A stretch of DNA of 64,000 nucleotides from Staphylococcus warneri. Lineage in GTDB: Bacteria; Bacillota; Bacilli; Staphylococcales; Staphylococcaceae. How positions within the stretch are numbered: position 1 is the stretch's first letter; each line of letters starts with the position of its first letter. Positions 36,514 through 46,572 of the stretch are shown here, one piece after another. Under the pieces are notes generated by a model. That model searched no databases and was not told the DNA's origin. It was given only the letters and a program-made list of their open reading frames with translations. The stretch spans positions 620,001-684,000 of the forward strand of contig NZ_LR134269.1 in assembly GCF_900636385.1 (NCBI RefSeq), in the 5' to 3' direction. The translations under genes were made by a program, and so were the position numbers.

Positions 36514-39500
36514 ATGATAAAAAAACTATTGCAATTTTCTCTTGGTAATAAATTCGCAATTTTCCTTATGGTATTACTTGTTATTTTAGGAGGCGTTTAT
36601 GCTAGCGCTAAATTAAAGCTTGAATTATTACCAGATGTTGAAAATCCTATGATTTCTGTCCAAACAACAATGCCAGGTGCAACACCGCAAACGACACAAG
36701 ATGAAATTAGTAGTAAAATTGATAGCCAAGTGAGATCGATGGCTTATGTTAAAAGTGTCAAAACAGAATCTATTCAAAATGCTTCTATAGTGACTGTTGA
36801 ATATAATAATGACACAGATATGGATAAAGCAGAGGAACAATTAAAGAAGGAAATAGACAAAATCAAATTTAAAGATGGTGTCAGTGACCCTGAATTAACA
36901 CGTAATTCGATGGATGCCTTTCCTATTATCGCATATTCTTTAACTGATAAAGATAATGATTTAAAATCGGTGACGAAAAAGTTAAATCAACAGCTTATTC
37001 CTAAATTACAAACAATTGATGGTGTACAAAATGCACAATTAAATGGTCAAACCAATCGTGAAGTGACATTAAAATTCAAACAAAAAGAGTTAGATAGTAA
37101 AGGTGTCACGGCAGACGATGTTGAAAACTATCTGAAGACTGCCACTAGGGAAACACCCTTAGGTTTATTCCAATTTGGAGATACAGACAAATCAATTGTT
37201 GTAGATGGTCAATTTACTTCTGTTGATGCATTTAAGAATCTAAAGATACCAGCGACGATTGCTGGTCAAGGACAAAGTAGCGAAAGCGGTAGTGCTGATA
37301 ATCAAGATAGTGAAAGTTTAATGCCATCTGAACCATCATCAGCGAGTAGTTCAAAGCAAGGTTCATCTAGCTCAATGCCATCATTTAAATTAAAAGATGT
37401 AGCGGATATATCAGTTGGTGATGAACGTACATCAATTTCTAAAACAAATGGTAAGGATGCAGTTAACTTACAAATTACTAAAGCACAAGATGCTAATACT
37501 GTTCAAGTTGCCAAAGATGTACAGAAAAAAGTAGATGAATTTGAAAAAAATAATAGTGAAATGAAAGCCATTAAAACAATGGATACAGCAAAGCCTATTG
37601 AAGATTCATTATATACGATGATTGAAAAAGCAGCTTTAGGTACCATTGTAGCGATAGTAGTTATACTTTTATTCTTAAGAAATATAAGAACAACGGCCAT
37701 TTCAATTGTTTCAATACCAATGTCAATCTTAATAGCATTAGTTGCACTTAAATTATCTAATGTATCATTAAATATATTGACATTAGGTGCCCTAACAGTA
37801 GCAATTGGACGTGTCATTGATGATTCTATTGTTGTTGTAGAAAATATATATAGACGCTTATCAGATAGAAATGAACAACTTAAAGGTGATTCACTTATTG
37901 TCAGTGCTACAACGGAAGTGTTTAAACCTATTCTATCTTCAACTCTTGTGACTATCATTGTATTCTTACCACTAGCATTCGTATCAGGATCAGTTGGTGA
38001 GATGTTCAGACCATTTGCATTAGCTATCACATTCAGTTTATTAGCGTCATTATTAGTATCTATTACTGTTGTTCCGGCATTAGGTTCAACATTGTTTAGA
38101 AAAGGAATTCAAACTAAACCTCAGAAACAAGCGCAAGGTGTAATCAGCACTGGTTATAAAAAGTTACTCAATTGGTCTCTCAATCATAAATGGATAGTTA
38201 TTATCATTAGTATTGTTCTACTAGTAGGCAGCATTGGTCTAGGCGCGGCTAAACTAGGTACAAGCTACATTTCATCAGGTGATAATAAATTCATGGCGTT
38301 AACTTATACACCAAAACCTGGAGAAACTGAAAAATCGGTACTTGAACATGGTGAACAAGTTCAAAAATATCTTAAAACAAAAAATAAAGTAAAAACAGTA
38401 CAATACTCAGTAGGTGGACCCACACCTTCTGATCCTACAGGAAGTACAAATAGTATGGCCTTGATGGTAGACTACGATAAAGACACACCTAACTTTGAGG
38501 AAGAACCAGATAAGGTCCTTAAGCATGTCGATTCCTTTAAACATCCAGGACAATGGAAAAACCAAGATTTAGGAACTGGTGCAGGTAATGATTCTATTGA
38601 AGTGACAGTTCAAGGACCTTCAACAGATGCGATTAAAGGTACAGTTCATAAAATAGAAAGTACAATGAAAGATGTTAAAGGCATCAATAATGTCAAATCC
38701 GACTTGTCAGAAACATATCAACAATATGAAGTCAAAGTCGACCAAAATAAAGCGGCTGATAATGGTATATCTGCTAGCCAGTTAGCTATGAATTTAAATG
38801 AAAACTTACCTGAAAAAACAGTTACGACAGTAAAGGAAAATGGTAAGAAAATTGATGTGAAAGTAAAACAAAACAAACAGACAGATTGGTCTCAAAGTAA
38901 ATTAGAAAATATTAAATTGAAGAAACCAACGGGTGGAACAATTAAATTAAGTGAGATTGCCAAACTGGAAAAATCTTCAACACCAAGTAAACTAACACAA
39001 GAAGATGGTGACTATTCAACAACAGTTTCTGGTAAGATAACAAATAGCGATGTCGGTGGTACTTCTCAAAAAGTCATGTCAAAAGTCAATAAGATGGATA
39101 AACCACATGGTGTAAAAGTGAACGTTGGTGGTGCAACAGATGATATTAATTCTGCTATGTCTCAACTTGCGATAGCGATGTTAGCAGCAATTATTATAGT
39201 ATATCTTATCTTAGTCATTACGTTTAAAGGTGGTTTAGCACCATTTACCATTTTATTCTCGTTACCATTTACGGTTATTGGCGTTGTGCTTTCACTTGTA
39301 ATTACAGGCGAAACCATTTCAGTACCTAGTTTGATTGGTATGTTGATGTTAATTGGTATTGTAGTGACCAACGCAATCGTATTAATAGATAGAGTAATAA
39401 ATAACGAAAAATCTGGAATGGATATGAAATCTGCATTAATAGAAGCAGGTGGCACAAGAATACGTCCTATTTTAATGACAGCCATTGCAACAATAGGTGC

Positions 39501-39678
39501 ATTGGTACCATTACTCTTTGGGGAAGACAGTTCTATATTAATTTCTAAAGGTATGGCTGCAACAGTTATTGGAGGACTTATTTCTTCAACGATATTAACA
39601 CTTATCGTTGTTCCGGTAATTTATGAAATATTATTTACACTTAAAGATAAAATATATCGAAAACTAAACAGAAAATAG
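36514..39678 (+). CDS. RND-family efflux transporter (AcrB/SwrC-like)
   Basis: The 1054-residue protein has the RND plan: one N-terminal membrane segment, a large external domain, a block of five to six segments from about residue 370, a second external domain and a final block from about residue 880. The charged fourth segment carries GRVIDDSIVVVENIYRRLSDR, with the proton-relay Asp pair. The equivalent stretch in the second half is GIVVTNAIVLIDRVINN. A Ser/Gln-rich insertion occupies about residues 250-290. It lies next to femX, as in S. aureus. Substrate unknown; lipids or surfactants are possible. Confidence 0.9.
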   Translation: MIKKLLQFSLGNKFAIFLMVLLVILGGVYASAKLKLELLPDVENPMISVQTTMPGATPQTTQDEISSKIDSQVRSMAYVKSVKTESIQNASIVTVEYNNDTDMDKAEEQLKKEIDKIKFKDGVSDPELTRNSMDAFPIIAYSLTDKDNDLKSVTKKLNQQLIPKLQTIDGVQNAQLNGQTNREVTLKFKQKELDSKGVTADDVENYLKTATRETPLGLFQFGDTDKSIVVDGQFTSVDAFKNLKIPATIAGQGQSSESGSADNQDSESLMPSEPSSASSSKQGSSSSMPSFKLKDVADISVGDERTSISKTNGKDAVNLQITKAQDANTVQVAKDVQKKVDEFEKNNSEMKAIKTMDTAKPIEDSLYTMIEKAALGTIVAIVVILLFLRNIRTTAISIVSIPMSILIALVALKLSNVSLNILTLGALTVAIGRVIDDSIVVVENIYRRLSDRNEQLKGDSLIVSATTEVFKPILSSTLVTIIVFLPLAFVSGSVGEMFRPFALAITFSLLASLLVSITVVPALGSTLFRKGIQTKPQKQAQGVISTGYKKLLNWSLNHKWIVIIISIVLLVGSIGLGAAKLGTSYISSGDNKFMALTYTPKPGETEKSVLEHGEQVQKYLKTKNKVKTVQYSVGGPTPSDPTGSTNSMALMVDYDKDTPNFEEEPDKVLKHVDSFKHPGQWKNQDLGTGAGNDSIEVTVQGPSTDAIKGTVHKIESTMKDVKGINNVKSDLSETYQQYEVKVDQNKAADNGISASQLAMNLNENLPEKTVTTVKENGKKIDVKVKQNKQTDWSQSKLENIKLKKPTGGTIKLSEIAKLEKSSTPSKLTQEDGDYSTTVSGKITNSDVGGTSQKVMSKVNKMDKPHGVKVNVGGATDDINSAMSQLAIAMLAAIIIVYLILVITFKGGLAPFTILFSLPFTVIGVVLSLVITGETISVPSLIGMLMLIGIVVTNAIVLIDRVINNEKSGMDMKSALIEAGGTRIRPILMTAIATIGALVPLLFGEDSSILISKGMAATVIGGLISSTILTLIVVPVIYEILFTLKDKIYRKLNRK

Positions 39679-39686
39679 TATGTAAA

Positions 39687-39722
39687 AAGCCTCTTATCCC
39701 AACTAAGGGATAAGAGGCTTAA
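39687..39722. terminator. Bidirectional terminator after the RND gene
   Basis: A perfect 14-bp stem, AAGCCTCTTATCCC (39687-39700) with GGGATAAGAGGCTT (39707-39720) and a six-base loop, sits between the RND gene and a convergent small membrane gene. Confidence 0.85.
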
Positions 39723-39725
39723 TTA

Positions 39726-40043
39726 TTAATATAAAATTAAGGTTAGAATAATATAAATAACAAATAATCCAATGGATAAGATGTTTAATATGTTTACACC
39801 TTTTACATCATTTTTTAGTGATTTAAATGCTGTTACTTCAACATTACCAACTAACAGTAATAAGACTATGAATACCCACCAATTTTCATTTGGGAATTGC
39901 ATTGTAGTAATAGCAACTACAAATAATAATAACACAGCCATGATTATTCTTAAGATTCTAGTAAATATAGAATTCATTTTGAATATACTTATGTAACTTA
40001 CAATTAAGTATAGTAAAGGTAATAAGATTAAGTATAATTTCAT
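39726..40043 (-). CDS. Four-segment membrane protein, unknown
   Basis: The 105-residue protein has four hydrophobic segments, beginning KLYLILLPLLYLIVSYISIF, and a short charged loop (FKSLKNDVKGVN) before the last segment. ATG follows AAAGGATG. I do not recognise the family; a homologue sits at the same place in S. aureus as far as I recall. No enzymatic motif is visible. Confidence 0.72.
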   Translation of the reverse strand: MKLYLILLPLLYLIVSYISIFKMNSIFTRILRIIMAVLLLFVVAITTMQFPNENWWVFIVLLLLVGNVEVTAFKSLKNDVKGVNILNILSIGLFVIYIILTLILY

Positions 40044-40146
40044 GAATTGACATCCTTTCTATTTCGAATTTATATTAGCACGTTCTATTACTTATGACTA
40101 GGATGTCTTTAATAAAAAATGTAATGATATTGTGACACCACAAACA

Positions 40147-40314
40147 CTATTGTTCATTTATTTGCTTTCTCACCATAGCCATCTCTTTTTCGATTTCTTC
40201 TAATTGATTAACTAGTGGATCGATATTTTGATTTAATGACTCACGTTTTTCCAAATCACCTTGTAGGCGCGTGTAATCATATTTAAGTTCAGCTAATTTA
40301 GATTCTAAATTCAT
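40147..40314 (-). CDS. Small coiled-coil protein, SE1832-like
   Basis: A 55-residue frame on the minus strand begins MNLESKLAELKYDYTRLQGD and ends MVRKQINEQ. It is highly charged and heptad-rich, with no hydrophobic segment. AAGGAG lies 10-11 bases before the ATG, a fair site. It fills what would otherwise be an empty 400-base gap. The composition and length match the small uncharacterised staphylococcal family typified by SE1832; a coiled-coil adaptor role is only a guess. Confidence 0.72.
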   Translation of the reverse strand: MNLESKLAELKYDYTRLQGDLEKRESLNQNIDPLVNQLEEIEKEMAMVRKQINEQ

Positions 40315-40449
40315 TCAAAGACAACTCCTTTATTTTTAATTTTACAGAGTATTTAAATTATATCATGAAACAAAGTGGTTCTAAAATTTATAGCAAATGT
40401 GTTAAAGTTATCAATTGTAAGAGTTGAGATACGTGAAAGAAGGGTTGGT

Positions 40450-41361
40450 ATGACGGAGCAATTTGTAATGATTATTCTTTTAATCGCTTTAGGGTACTTT
40501 TTAAAGCGAATTAATTATTTAAAAGCAACGGATAGTCAAGTACTTTCCACTTTAGTTTTAAATGTAACCCTACCTTCTTTAGTGATTGTTAATTTGAATC
40601 ATGCTGATTTAAATCCATCGTTTTCGATATTGCCTGTTATGATGATTATTTACGGAGTATTAGCTAAAATTATCGTTATTTGGTGTTTTCGAAAATATAA
40701 TAATCAAATGCGTGGTTCAGTAGGTATGATGATTGGTTCTATGAATATTGGGTTATTTGCTTATCCACTTGTAGATGCTATTTGGCCGGGAACGGGTATG
40801 GTTTATTTTGGAATGGTTGATATTGGTGGAGCAGTAATTATGTTCGGTCTAACTTACTTTGTTGGTAGTTACTATAGTGAGGGAAGCGACCAGTTTAACT
40901 TTAAATTTTTAGGACTAAAACTAATTCAATCGGTTCCGCTAGTTACATACATTGTTATGTTTACGTTAAATATGGCTAATATACATTTACCAAAAGTAGC
41001 CATAGATTTCTTTTCAATTTTAGGTAAAGCCAATATGCCAATGTCTATGATTTTATTAGGTGTTATGCTGAGCTTTACAATTGATCGAGCGTATTTACCT
41101 ATTGCAATCAAATACCTATGTCTACATTACGGAATTGGCTTAGGTGCAGGACTTCTTGTACATTATTTCTTACCGGTATCTGATCAAATGATTAAAACAA
41201 CATTATTAATCACATGGTTATTACCTGTAGGAGTGGCGATTATACCTTATTCAATTCAATTTAAATACAAAACGTTACCTTTAATAGGGATGGTTACTAA
41301 TTTAACGATTGTCATTAGTATTATTATATTATATATGTATCAAGCATTCTTTGTTTCATAG
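40450..41361 (+). CDS. AEC-family (auxin efflux carrier-like) transporter
   Basis: The 303-residue membrane protein has about ten hydrophobic segments arranged as two five-segment halves. The AEC-type motif LGYFLKRINYLKATDSQVLSTLVLNVTLPSL is at the start, in outline, with a mid-protein polar break near residue 155. AEC proteins export organic acids or amino acids. I chose ATG at 40450, just after AAGGGTTGGT, over an in-frame start 25 codons upstream that lacks a site. Substrate unknown. Confidence 0.85.
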   Translation: MTEQFVMIILLIALGYFLKRINYLKATDSQVLSTLVLNVTLPSLVIVNLNHADLNPSFSILPVMMIIYGVLAKIIVIWCFRKYNNQMRGSVGMMIGSMNIGLFAYPLVDAIWPGTGMVYFGMVDIGGAVIMFGLTYFVGSYYSEGSDQFNFKFLGLKLIQSVPLVTYIVMFTLNMANIHLPKVAIDFFSILGKANMPMSMILLGVMLSFTIDRAYLPIAIKYLCLHYGIGLGAGLLVHYFLPVSDQMIKTTLLITWLLPVGVAIIPYSIQFKYKTLPLIGMVTNLTIVISIIILYMYQAFFVS

Positions 41362-41386
41362 TCATTTTGTCACAGAACTAAAATAA

Positions 41387-41460
41387 AAACCATGCAATAC
41401 AAGCAAACATAGTGTTATTAAATAACATATATTGTGCATGTATATTGCATGGTTTATTTT
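41387..41460. terminator. Long hairpin terminator between the AEC gene and gdh
   Basis: AAACCATGCAATA (41387-41399) pairs perfectly with TATTGCATGGTTT (41443-41455). The loop contains a second stem (TGTTAT with ATAACA). TATTTTTTT follows on plus and TTTTATTTTAG on minus, so it can serve both convergent genes. Confidence 0.82.
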
Positions 41461-41466
41461 TTTGAT

Positions 41467-42258
41467 TTAGCCTTTACCACCCATAAATGCAGGATAGTTT
41501 GTCATACCACCATCAACATAAATGGTAGTACCATGAACATAATGAGCTAAATCTGATGCTAAGAATAAAGCTACATTAGCAATGTCTTGAGCATCACCAA
41601 TTTCTTTGGCAGGAATCATTTCTAATGTTTCTGCACGTGTTTTTGGGTCAGAGAATTTTTCTTTGGTATGTTCAGTAACAATAGCCCCAGGAGATATATT
41701 GTTAATTCTGATACCAAACTGAGCATATTCCATCGACATTGTTTCCATCATTAATTTTAATCCACCTTTACTAGAAGCGTAATGGACGTAATTAGGCCAT
41801 GGAATTGTGTCGTGAACACTTGAAGTATTAATGATAACACCTTGTTTATCTTCATCTCTGAATTGTTTTATCGCTTCTCTTGAACCGATAAAAGCGCCAG
41901 TTAAGTTAATATCTATAACTTTTTGCCATTCTTCAAGCGTCATTTCATGAGTTGGTGTTGGTTTTTCAAAACCAGCATTATTAATCATAATATCTAACGT
42001 TCCAAAATGATTAACGGTTTGTTTAATTAAGTTGATCACATCTTCTTCTTTTGATACATCACCTTGAACAAGTAAAGCATCTCCACCAGCTTGTTTGATT
42101 ATATCTACTGATTCTTGTAAAGAATCATCATGTTTATCAGAGCGATAGTTAAGTACAACTTTGGATTTAGCTTTACCAAAGTTTTCTGCAAATGATTTTC
42201 CAATACCACTACCGGCTCCTGTAATAATGACTACTTTATTTTCTAAGTCTTTAAACAT
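41467..42258 (-). CDS. gdh: Glucose 1-dehydrogenase (short-chain dehydrogenase)
   Basis: The 263-residue SDR enzyme has the Rossmann motif TGAGSGIG (13-20), NNAG (MINNAGFEKPTP) and the catalytic serine region NTSSVHD with YASSK. Sequence and C-terminus (YVDGGMTNYPAFMGG) match Bacillus-type NAD(P) glucose 1-dehydrogenase. It lies 22 bases after glcU in the same transcript, which supports glucose as the substrate: uptake followed by direct oxidation to gluconolactone. Confidence 0.9.
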   Translation of the reverse strand: MFKDLENKVVIITGAGSGIGKSFAENFGKAKSKVVLNYRSDKHDDSLQESVDIIKQAGGDALLVQGDVSKEEDVINLIKQTVNHFGTLDIMINNAGFEKPTPTHEMTLEEWQKVIDINLTGAFIGSREAIKQFRDEDKQGVIINTSSVHDTIPWPNYVHYASSKGGLKLMMETMSMEYAQFGIRINNISPGAIVTEHTKEKFSDPKTRAETLEMIPAKEIGDAQDIANVALFLASDLAHYVHGTTIYVDGGMTNYPAFMGGKG

Positions 42259-42280
42259 TTAAGAGCCTCCTATAAATAAA

Positions 42281-43144
42281 TTATTTTAGATTACCTAAAA
42301 TAATAGCAGCAATGATAATAAGGATAATACCTGACCATATCCCTGTCATCTGACGACTGTCTTTTTTCTCTCCTAAGATAAAGATACCGCCAAGTGTAGA
42401 TACGATAACTAATAATTGAGATAATGAAAAACTAGTTGCAACGCCTACTTTAGGTTGTGAATAGAACATAAATAAGTTACCGATTGCCCATACTACACCA
42501 GGAATAAGGTTTAAGGCAGTAGACTTGATTGATGTTTTATGATTCATTGATAAAATGAATCCACCAATTGCCATTCCGACTGATTGGAAGAATAGCGCTT
42601 TAGTACCACTAACATTAAAGATATCTCCTAATACAACATAACCAACATAACCAACTGTTGAAATTAAAAGAATACCCATTGCTTTTTTGAACTCTGGATC
42701 GTCAGATTTTCCTTCGTTTTTAGCTTTTAATGATGTTAATGCTATACCTGCGACTAATAGCACCATGGATAATAGACCGAATACAACTTGTACCATAGTA
42801 CTCCATTCACCAAGGAAAATAACACTAAATAGAGTGGTGCCGACCAACTGCATGCCAGTTGAGATAGGCATTGTTTTAGATACACCAATTAAATTAACAG
42901 ATTTTAATTGGTTCCCTTGACCGAATGCCCAAAGAGCACCAGAGAATAATCCAACTATAATGACTGTTAAATCGTCAAATGCTGCATTACCAGTTAAAAG
43001 TAAACAAATACCTACAATGAGTGCACCTAAAGTGGTACCTCTGATTTGGTTATAGGGGCCACCACCAACGAAAACATTGATAATAACAACACTACCCCAA
43101 AATAGTGCTGGTAACAATGCTATTAAAATATCAAGAAACTGCAT
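42281..43144 (-). CDS. glcU: Glucose uptake protein GlcU
   Basis: The 287-residue membrane protein has ten hydrophobic segments and the glucose/ribose porter (GRP) family features [23 protein letters not shown] and [27 protein letters not shown] in outline. It takes up glucose without phosphorylation, probably with protons. ATG is preceded by AGGAGAG. It forms an operon with gdh. An imperfect inverted repeat lies about 30-60 bases upstream, but I could not assign it. Confidence 0.92.
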   Translation of the reverse strand: MQFLDILIALLPALFWGSVVIINVFVGGGPYNQIRGTTLGALIVGICLLLTGNAAFDDLTVIIVGLFSGALWAFGQGNQLKSVNLIGVSKTMPISTGMQLVGTTLFSVIFLGEWSTMVQVVFGLLSMVLLVAGIALTSLKAKNEGKSDDPEFKKAMGILLISTVGYVGYVVLGDIFNVSGTKALFFQSVGMAIGGFILSMNHKTSIKSTALNLIPGVVWAIGNLFMFYSQPKVGVATSFSLSQLLVIVSTLGGIFILGEKKDSRQMTGIWSGIILIIIAAIILGNLK

Positions 43145-43265
43145 ATGTTTCTCACTCTCCTAAATTACGAATTAAGTGCTCCCCTTAATAACACTTGGAG
43201 TTAATTCTAAAACAAATTGATAGAATAGTAAAAAACATCGCTCGAATATTGGTTTGCTGCATTAA

Positions 43266-43301
43266 AAAAATACATCCCCCAATTATAGGAAGATGTATAA
43301 T
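43266..43301 (-). terminator. Rho-independent terminator of the two-domain acetyltransferase gene
   Basis: On the minus strand ATACATC (43298-43292) pairs with GATGTAT (43276-43270), followed by TTTTTTT. It lies just past the stop at 43310 and before glcU. Confidence 0.75.
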
Positions 43302-43309
43302 AGACATTT

Positions 43310-44203
43310 TTAATTATCGGTATTATTAACTGTTTCATGTATATGTTGTGGTTCTAATTTATATTTTTTGTATTCGTAGTTCGTTTTAAAACCTAATTCG
43401 TTAAATCGTTCCACAAGTCTACTGTTTTTATTACGTATTTTGAAATAAACTTTGCGCAAATCAAAATGAATAAATGCATAATTTAATGCGTATTCTAATA
43501 AATCAAAGGCGATACCCTTCATACGATAATCAATATGTGAACTGAAATACTTTATTTCAGCACTAGCTTGTTGCGTATTAACGTCTAAATATAAATAACC
43601 TTTTAATAAACCTTCACTAACGAATAGGAATAATCGATGTGTCTCATCAATACTATTTATGATGTCATTTGCATCCATAGCATCGTGTTTGAATGTTTTT
43701 TGATGCATACGTGAAAATGCACGATAAAATCCTTTTTGGTATTCAATAATATTTTGTTCACTTCCTAGATCGCCTATATCTTGATGAGCTTCTAAATAAT
43801 AGTCTGTGAAATTATAACTCGCTTGAATTTGTTTAACGAAAGGTTTATATGTTTGTACGCCTTCTTCGAATGAAAAATTATATACCGCATAATCAGGTTG
43901 CCCAGCTATCATAGTGTCAAATAATTGTTGGAATAATTCCGGAGACAATGTGTAATTTGCTTCTATAAATGGACCAATAACTTTGAATTTATAAGTTTCA
44001 TATGGAATTGCAAAAATTAGTGCTTTGATTTGGCTATCTTCAATAATGGCAAATGCGCCAGGATGATTAATTGCTTCTTCTAATAATTGATCAAATTCAG
44101 TAAATTGTTGAGGTATTTTATATAAATAGGAAGTTACTTGGTAATCAGAAGTTTCAATGAAAGATTTTATTTCTTTTGGGTCATTCAACTGAATAATGTC
44201 CAT
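43310..44203 (-). CDS. GNAT-family acetyltransferase, two-module
   Basis: The 297-residue protein has an N-terminal GNAT-like half (PGAFAIIEDSQIKALIFAIP) and a C-terminal GNAT half. The C-terminal half has HIDYRMKGIAFDLLEYALNYAFIHFDLRKVYFKI and NSRLVERFNELGFKTNYEYKKY, typical of RimJ/RimL-like acetyltransferases. The acetyl-CoA loop is less canonical than usual (YRMKGIA). Substrate unknown. RBS is GGAGG before ATG. Confidence 0.78.
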   Translation of the reverse strand: MDIIQLNDPKEIKSFIETSDYQVTSYLYKIPQQFTEFDQLLEEAINHPGAFAIIEDSQIKALIFAIPYETYKFKVIGPFIEANYTLSPELFQQLFDTMIAGQPDYAVYNFSFEEGVQTYKPFVKQIQASYNFTDYYLEAHQDIGDLGSEQNIIEYQKGFYRAFSRMHQKTFKHDAMDANDIINSIDETHRLFLFVSEGLLKGYLYLDVNTQQASAEIKYFSSHIDYRMKGIAFDLLEYALNYAFIHFDLRKVYFKIRNKNSRLVERFNELGFKTNYEYKKYKLEPQHIHETVNNTDN

Positions 44204-44383
44204 AATCCTACCTCCGTAACATAGTGATTAATATAATTATATGGGTAATTACAAATAAATGAAAGTTAATTGATACATGTACATGTTACAATTAATGTAA
44301 TCCATTAAACATAATTATTATAGACATTAAAAAAGCTTAAATCTATATTTATTATAGTTAAATAAGAAAGGGAATTATCACAA

Positions 44384-46522
44384 ATGCAATCATTAATTTT
44401 AGCAGAAAAACCTTCAGTTGCACGAGATATTGCAAGTGCACTTAATATAAATCAGAAAAGGAATGGTTATTTTGAAAATAATCAATATATTGTAACTTGG
44501 GCACTAGGTCATCTAGTTACGAATGCAACACCTGAACAATATGACAAGGCTTTTCAGGAATGGAAACTTGAAGATTTACCAATCATTCCGAAACAAATGA
44601 AAACAGTAGTGATTGGCAAAACAAGTAAACAATTTAAAACAGTAAAGTCATTAATGCAAAAAGACAATGTTAATGAAATAATCATTGCCACAGATGCTGG
44701 TAGAGAAGAGGAGCTCGTTGCAAGACTTATTTTAGATAAAGTTGGAAACAAAAAACCTATTAAGCGATTATGGATAAGTTCAGTAACTAAGAAAGCTATT
44801 AAAGATGGTTTTAATCATCTAAAAGATGGCCGTCAATATCAACACTTATACGAAGCAGCACTAGCAAGAAGTGAGGCAGATTGGGTAGTTGGTATCAATG
44901 CAACAAGAGCTTTGACAACAAAATATGATGCACAATTATCTTTAGGTCGAGTTCAAACGCCTACCATTCAATTGGTTCAATCTCGTCAAAATGAAATTAA
45001 TGAATTTAAACCGCAAACATACTATACATTAACAATTAAAGTAGACGGGTTTGAGTTTAATTTTGATTCTGGGCAACGTCGAGTCACTGACCAACAAGAA
45101 CTTAAATCAATAGTAGATGATATAAAAAATAAAAAGGGTCAAATAGAAAATGTAGTATCAAAACATAAAAAGACTTACCCTAGATCTTTATATAACTTAA
45201 CGGATTTACAACAAGATGCTTATCATCGCTATAAGATGGGACCAAAAGAAACGTTAAATACTTTACAGAATTTATATGAAAGACATAAATTAGTTACATA
45301 TCCGCGTACTGATTCTAATTATTTAACAACCGATATGGTGTCAACTATAAAAGAAAGATTACAAGCATTATTGGCGACAGAATATAAAGAAAATATAAGA
45401 GCATTAATGTCTCAATCTTATTCTACTAAAATGAATATATTTAATAACCAAAAAGTTTCTGATCACCATGCAATCATTCCAACCGAAATAAGACCTGACT
45501 TATCTCAATTAAGTAATAGAGAAATGAAAATCTATATGTTAATAGTAGAAAGATTTCTTGAAAGTTTAATGCCACCATATGAATATCAACATATTAAAGT
45601 GCATTTAGTAGTAGGTCAGTTCAAATTTGTATTAAACGAAAATGTCACAACTCAATTAGGGTTTAAAGCATTGAAACAACAAGAAACAGAAATTGTTACT
45701 CAGAATCCTTTTAAAAATAACCAAACAGTTAATATACAACATACCGATATAAAGTCACATCAAACAACACCGCCAGATTATTTTAATGAAGGAACATTAT
45801 TAAAAGCTATGGAAAGTCCTCAGAATTATATACATTTGGATGATAAAAAACACGTACATACACTTAAAGAAGCGGGGGGTATTGGGACTGTTGCCACACG
45901 AGCTGATATTATTGAAAAGCTCTTCAATATGAATGCAATTGAATCAAGAGATGGCAAAATTAAAGTAACATCAAAAGGTAAACAAATTTTAGAGCTTGCA
46001 CCATCAAAATTAACATCACCATTATTAATGGCTGAATGGGAAGAAAAATTACTATTAATTGAAAAAGGAAAATATAATAAGCAGCAATTTATAAAAAAGA
46101 TGAAGGAATTTACGACTGAAATTGTAAACATTATTAAGAATAGTGAACAGAAATACAAACACGATAATTTAACCACTACCGAATGTCCTACATGTGGTAA
46201 ATTTATGATTAAAGTCAAAACCAAAAATGGTCAAATGTTAGTTTGCCAAGATCCAACATGTAAAACAAAAAAAAATATTCAAAGAAAAACAAACGCGCGT
46301 TGTCCAAACTGTAAAAAGAAAATGACTTTATTTGGTAGAGGAAAAGATGCAACATATAGATGTGTATGTGGTCATTCAGAAACCCAAGCGCAGATGGATA
46401 AACGTATGAAAGAAAAATCGAGTGGTAAAGTATCCAAAAAAGAAATGAAAAAATATATGAATCAACAAGAAGAACTTGATAATAATCCGTTTAAAGATGC
46501 TTTAAAAAATCTAAAATTATAA
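44384..46522 (+). CDS. topB: DNA topoisomerase III
   Basis: The 712-residue type IA topoisomerase has the Toprim start [15 protein letters not shown], the acidic Toprim motif at residues 104-110 (DAGREEE), and the active-site Tyr306 in [17 protein letters not shown] and two C-terminal zinc-ribbon units (CPTCGKFM...CQDPTC and CPNCKKKM...CVCGH) also fit. It relaxes or decatenates DNA through a transient single-strand break. Residue 109 is Glu where the family has Gly (normally REGE). Length equals that of S. aureus TopB. RBS is AAAGGGAA before ATG. Confidence 0.95.
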   Translation: MQSLILAEKPSVARDIASALNINQKRNGYFENNQYIVTWALGHLVTNATPEQYDKAFQEWKLEDLPIIPKQMKTVVIGKTSKQFKTVKSLMQKDNVNEIIIATDAGREEELVARLILDKVGNKKPIKRLWISSVTKKAIKDGFNHLKDGRQYQHLYEAALARSEADWVVGINATRALTTKYDAQLSLGRVQTPTIQLVQSRQNEINEFKPQTYYTLTIKVDGFEFNFDSGQRRVTDQQELKSIVDDIKNKKGQIENVVSKHKKTYPRSLYNLTDLQQDAYHRYKMGPKETLNTLQNLYERHKLVTYPRTDSNYLTTDMVSTIKERLQALLATEYKENIRALMSQSYSTKMNIFNNQKVSDHHAIIPTEIRPDLSQLSNREMKIYMLIVERFLESLMPPYEYQHIKVHLVVGQFKFVLNENVTTQLGFKALKQQETEIVTQNPFKNNQTVNIQHTDIKSHQTTPPDYFNEGTLLKAMESPQNYIHLDDKKHVHTLKEAGGIGTVATRADIIEKLFNMNAIESRDGKIKVTSKGKQILELAPSKLTSPLLMAEWEEKLLLIEKGKYNKQQFIKKMKEFTTEIVNIIKNSEQKYKHDNLTTTECPTCGKFMIKVKTKNGQMLVCQDPTCKTKKNIQRKTNARCPNCKKKMTLFGRGKDATYRCVCGHSETQAQMDKRMKEKSSGKVSKKEMKKYMNQQEELDNNPFKDALKNLKL

Positions 46523-46524
46523 AT

Positions 46525-46568
46525 AAATTCGAACAAAAACGTGCCGAAAATTATGAAAGTTCGTATTT
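46525..46568 (+). promoter_or_regulatory. Paired PurR-type boxes upstream of pbuG
   Basis: AAATTCGAACAAA (46525-46537) matches the PurBox consensus AWWWCCGAACWWT at 11 of 13 positions. The inverted AAAGTTCGTATTT (46556-46568) reads AAATACGAACTTT on the other strand, matching 12 of 13. They face each other with an 18-base gap, close to the geometry of B. subtilis PurBox pairs. A further CCGAA core lies between them (46544-46548). Confidence 0.7.
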
Positions 46569-46572
46569 AGTA

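Noticed and set aside
37503..38030. 175-codon open frame antisense to the RND transporter
   Set aside because: It is a shadow of the transmembrane coding sequence, with no start signal or family resemblance.
43165..43210. Imperfect inverted repeat upstream of glcU (AATTAA..CTCC with GGAGTTAATT)
   Set aside because: The pairing needs a three-base bulge, and the sequence matches no operator or sigma-B promoter pattern that I could support.
44275..44286. Perfect 12-bp palindrome ACATGTACATGT upstream of topB
   Set aside because: No recognised operator family matches it, and alternating purine-pyrimidine palindromes of this length arise by chance. I could not place a convincing promoter next to it.
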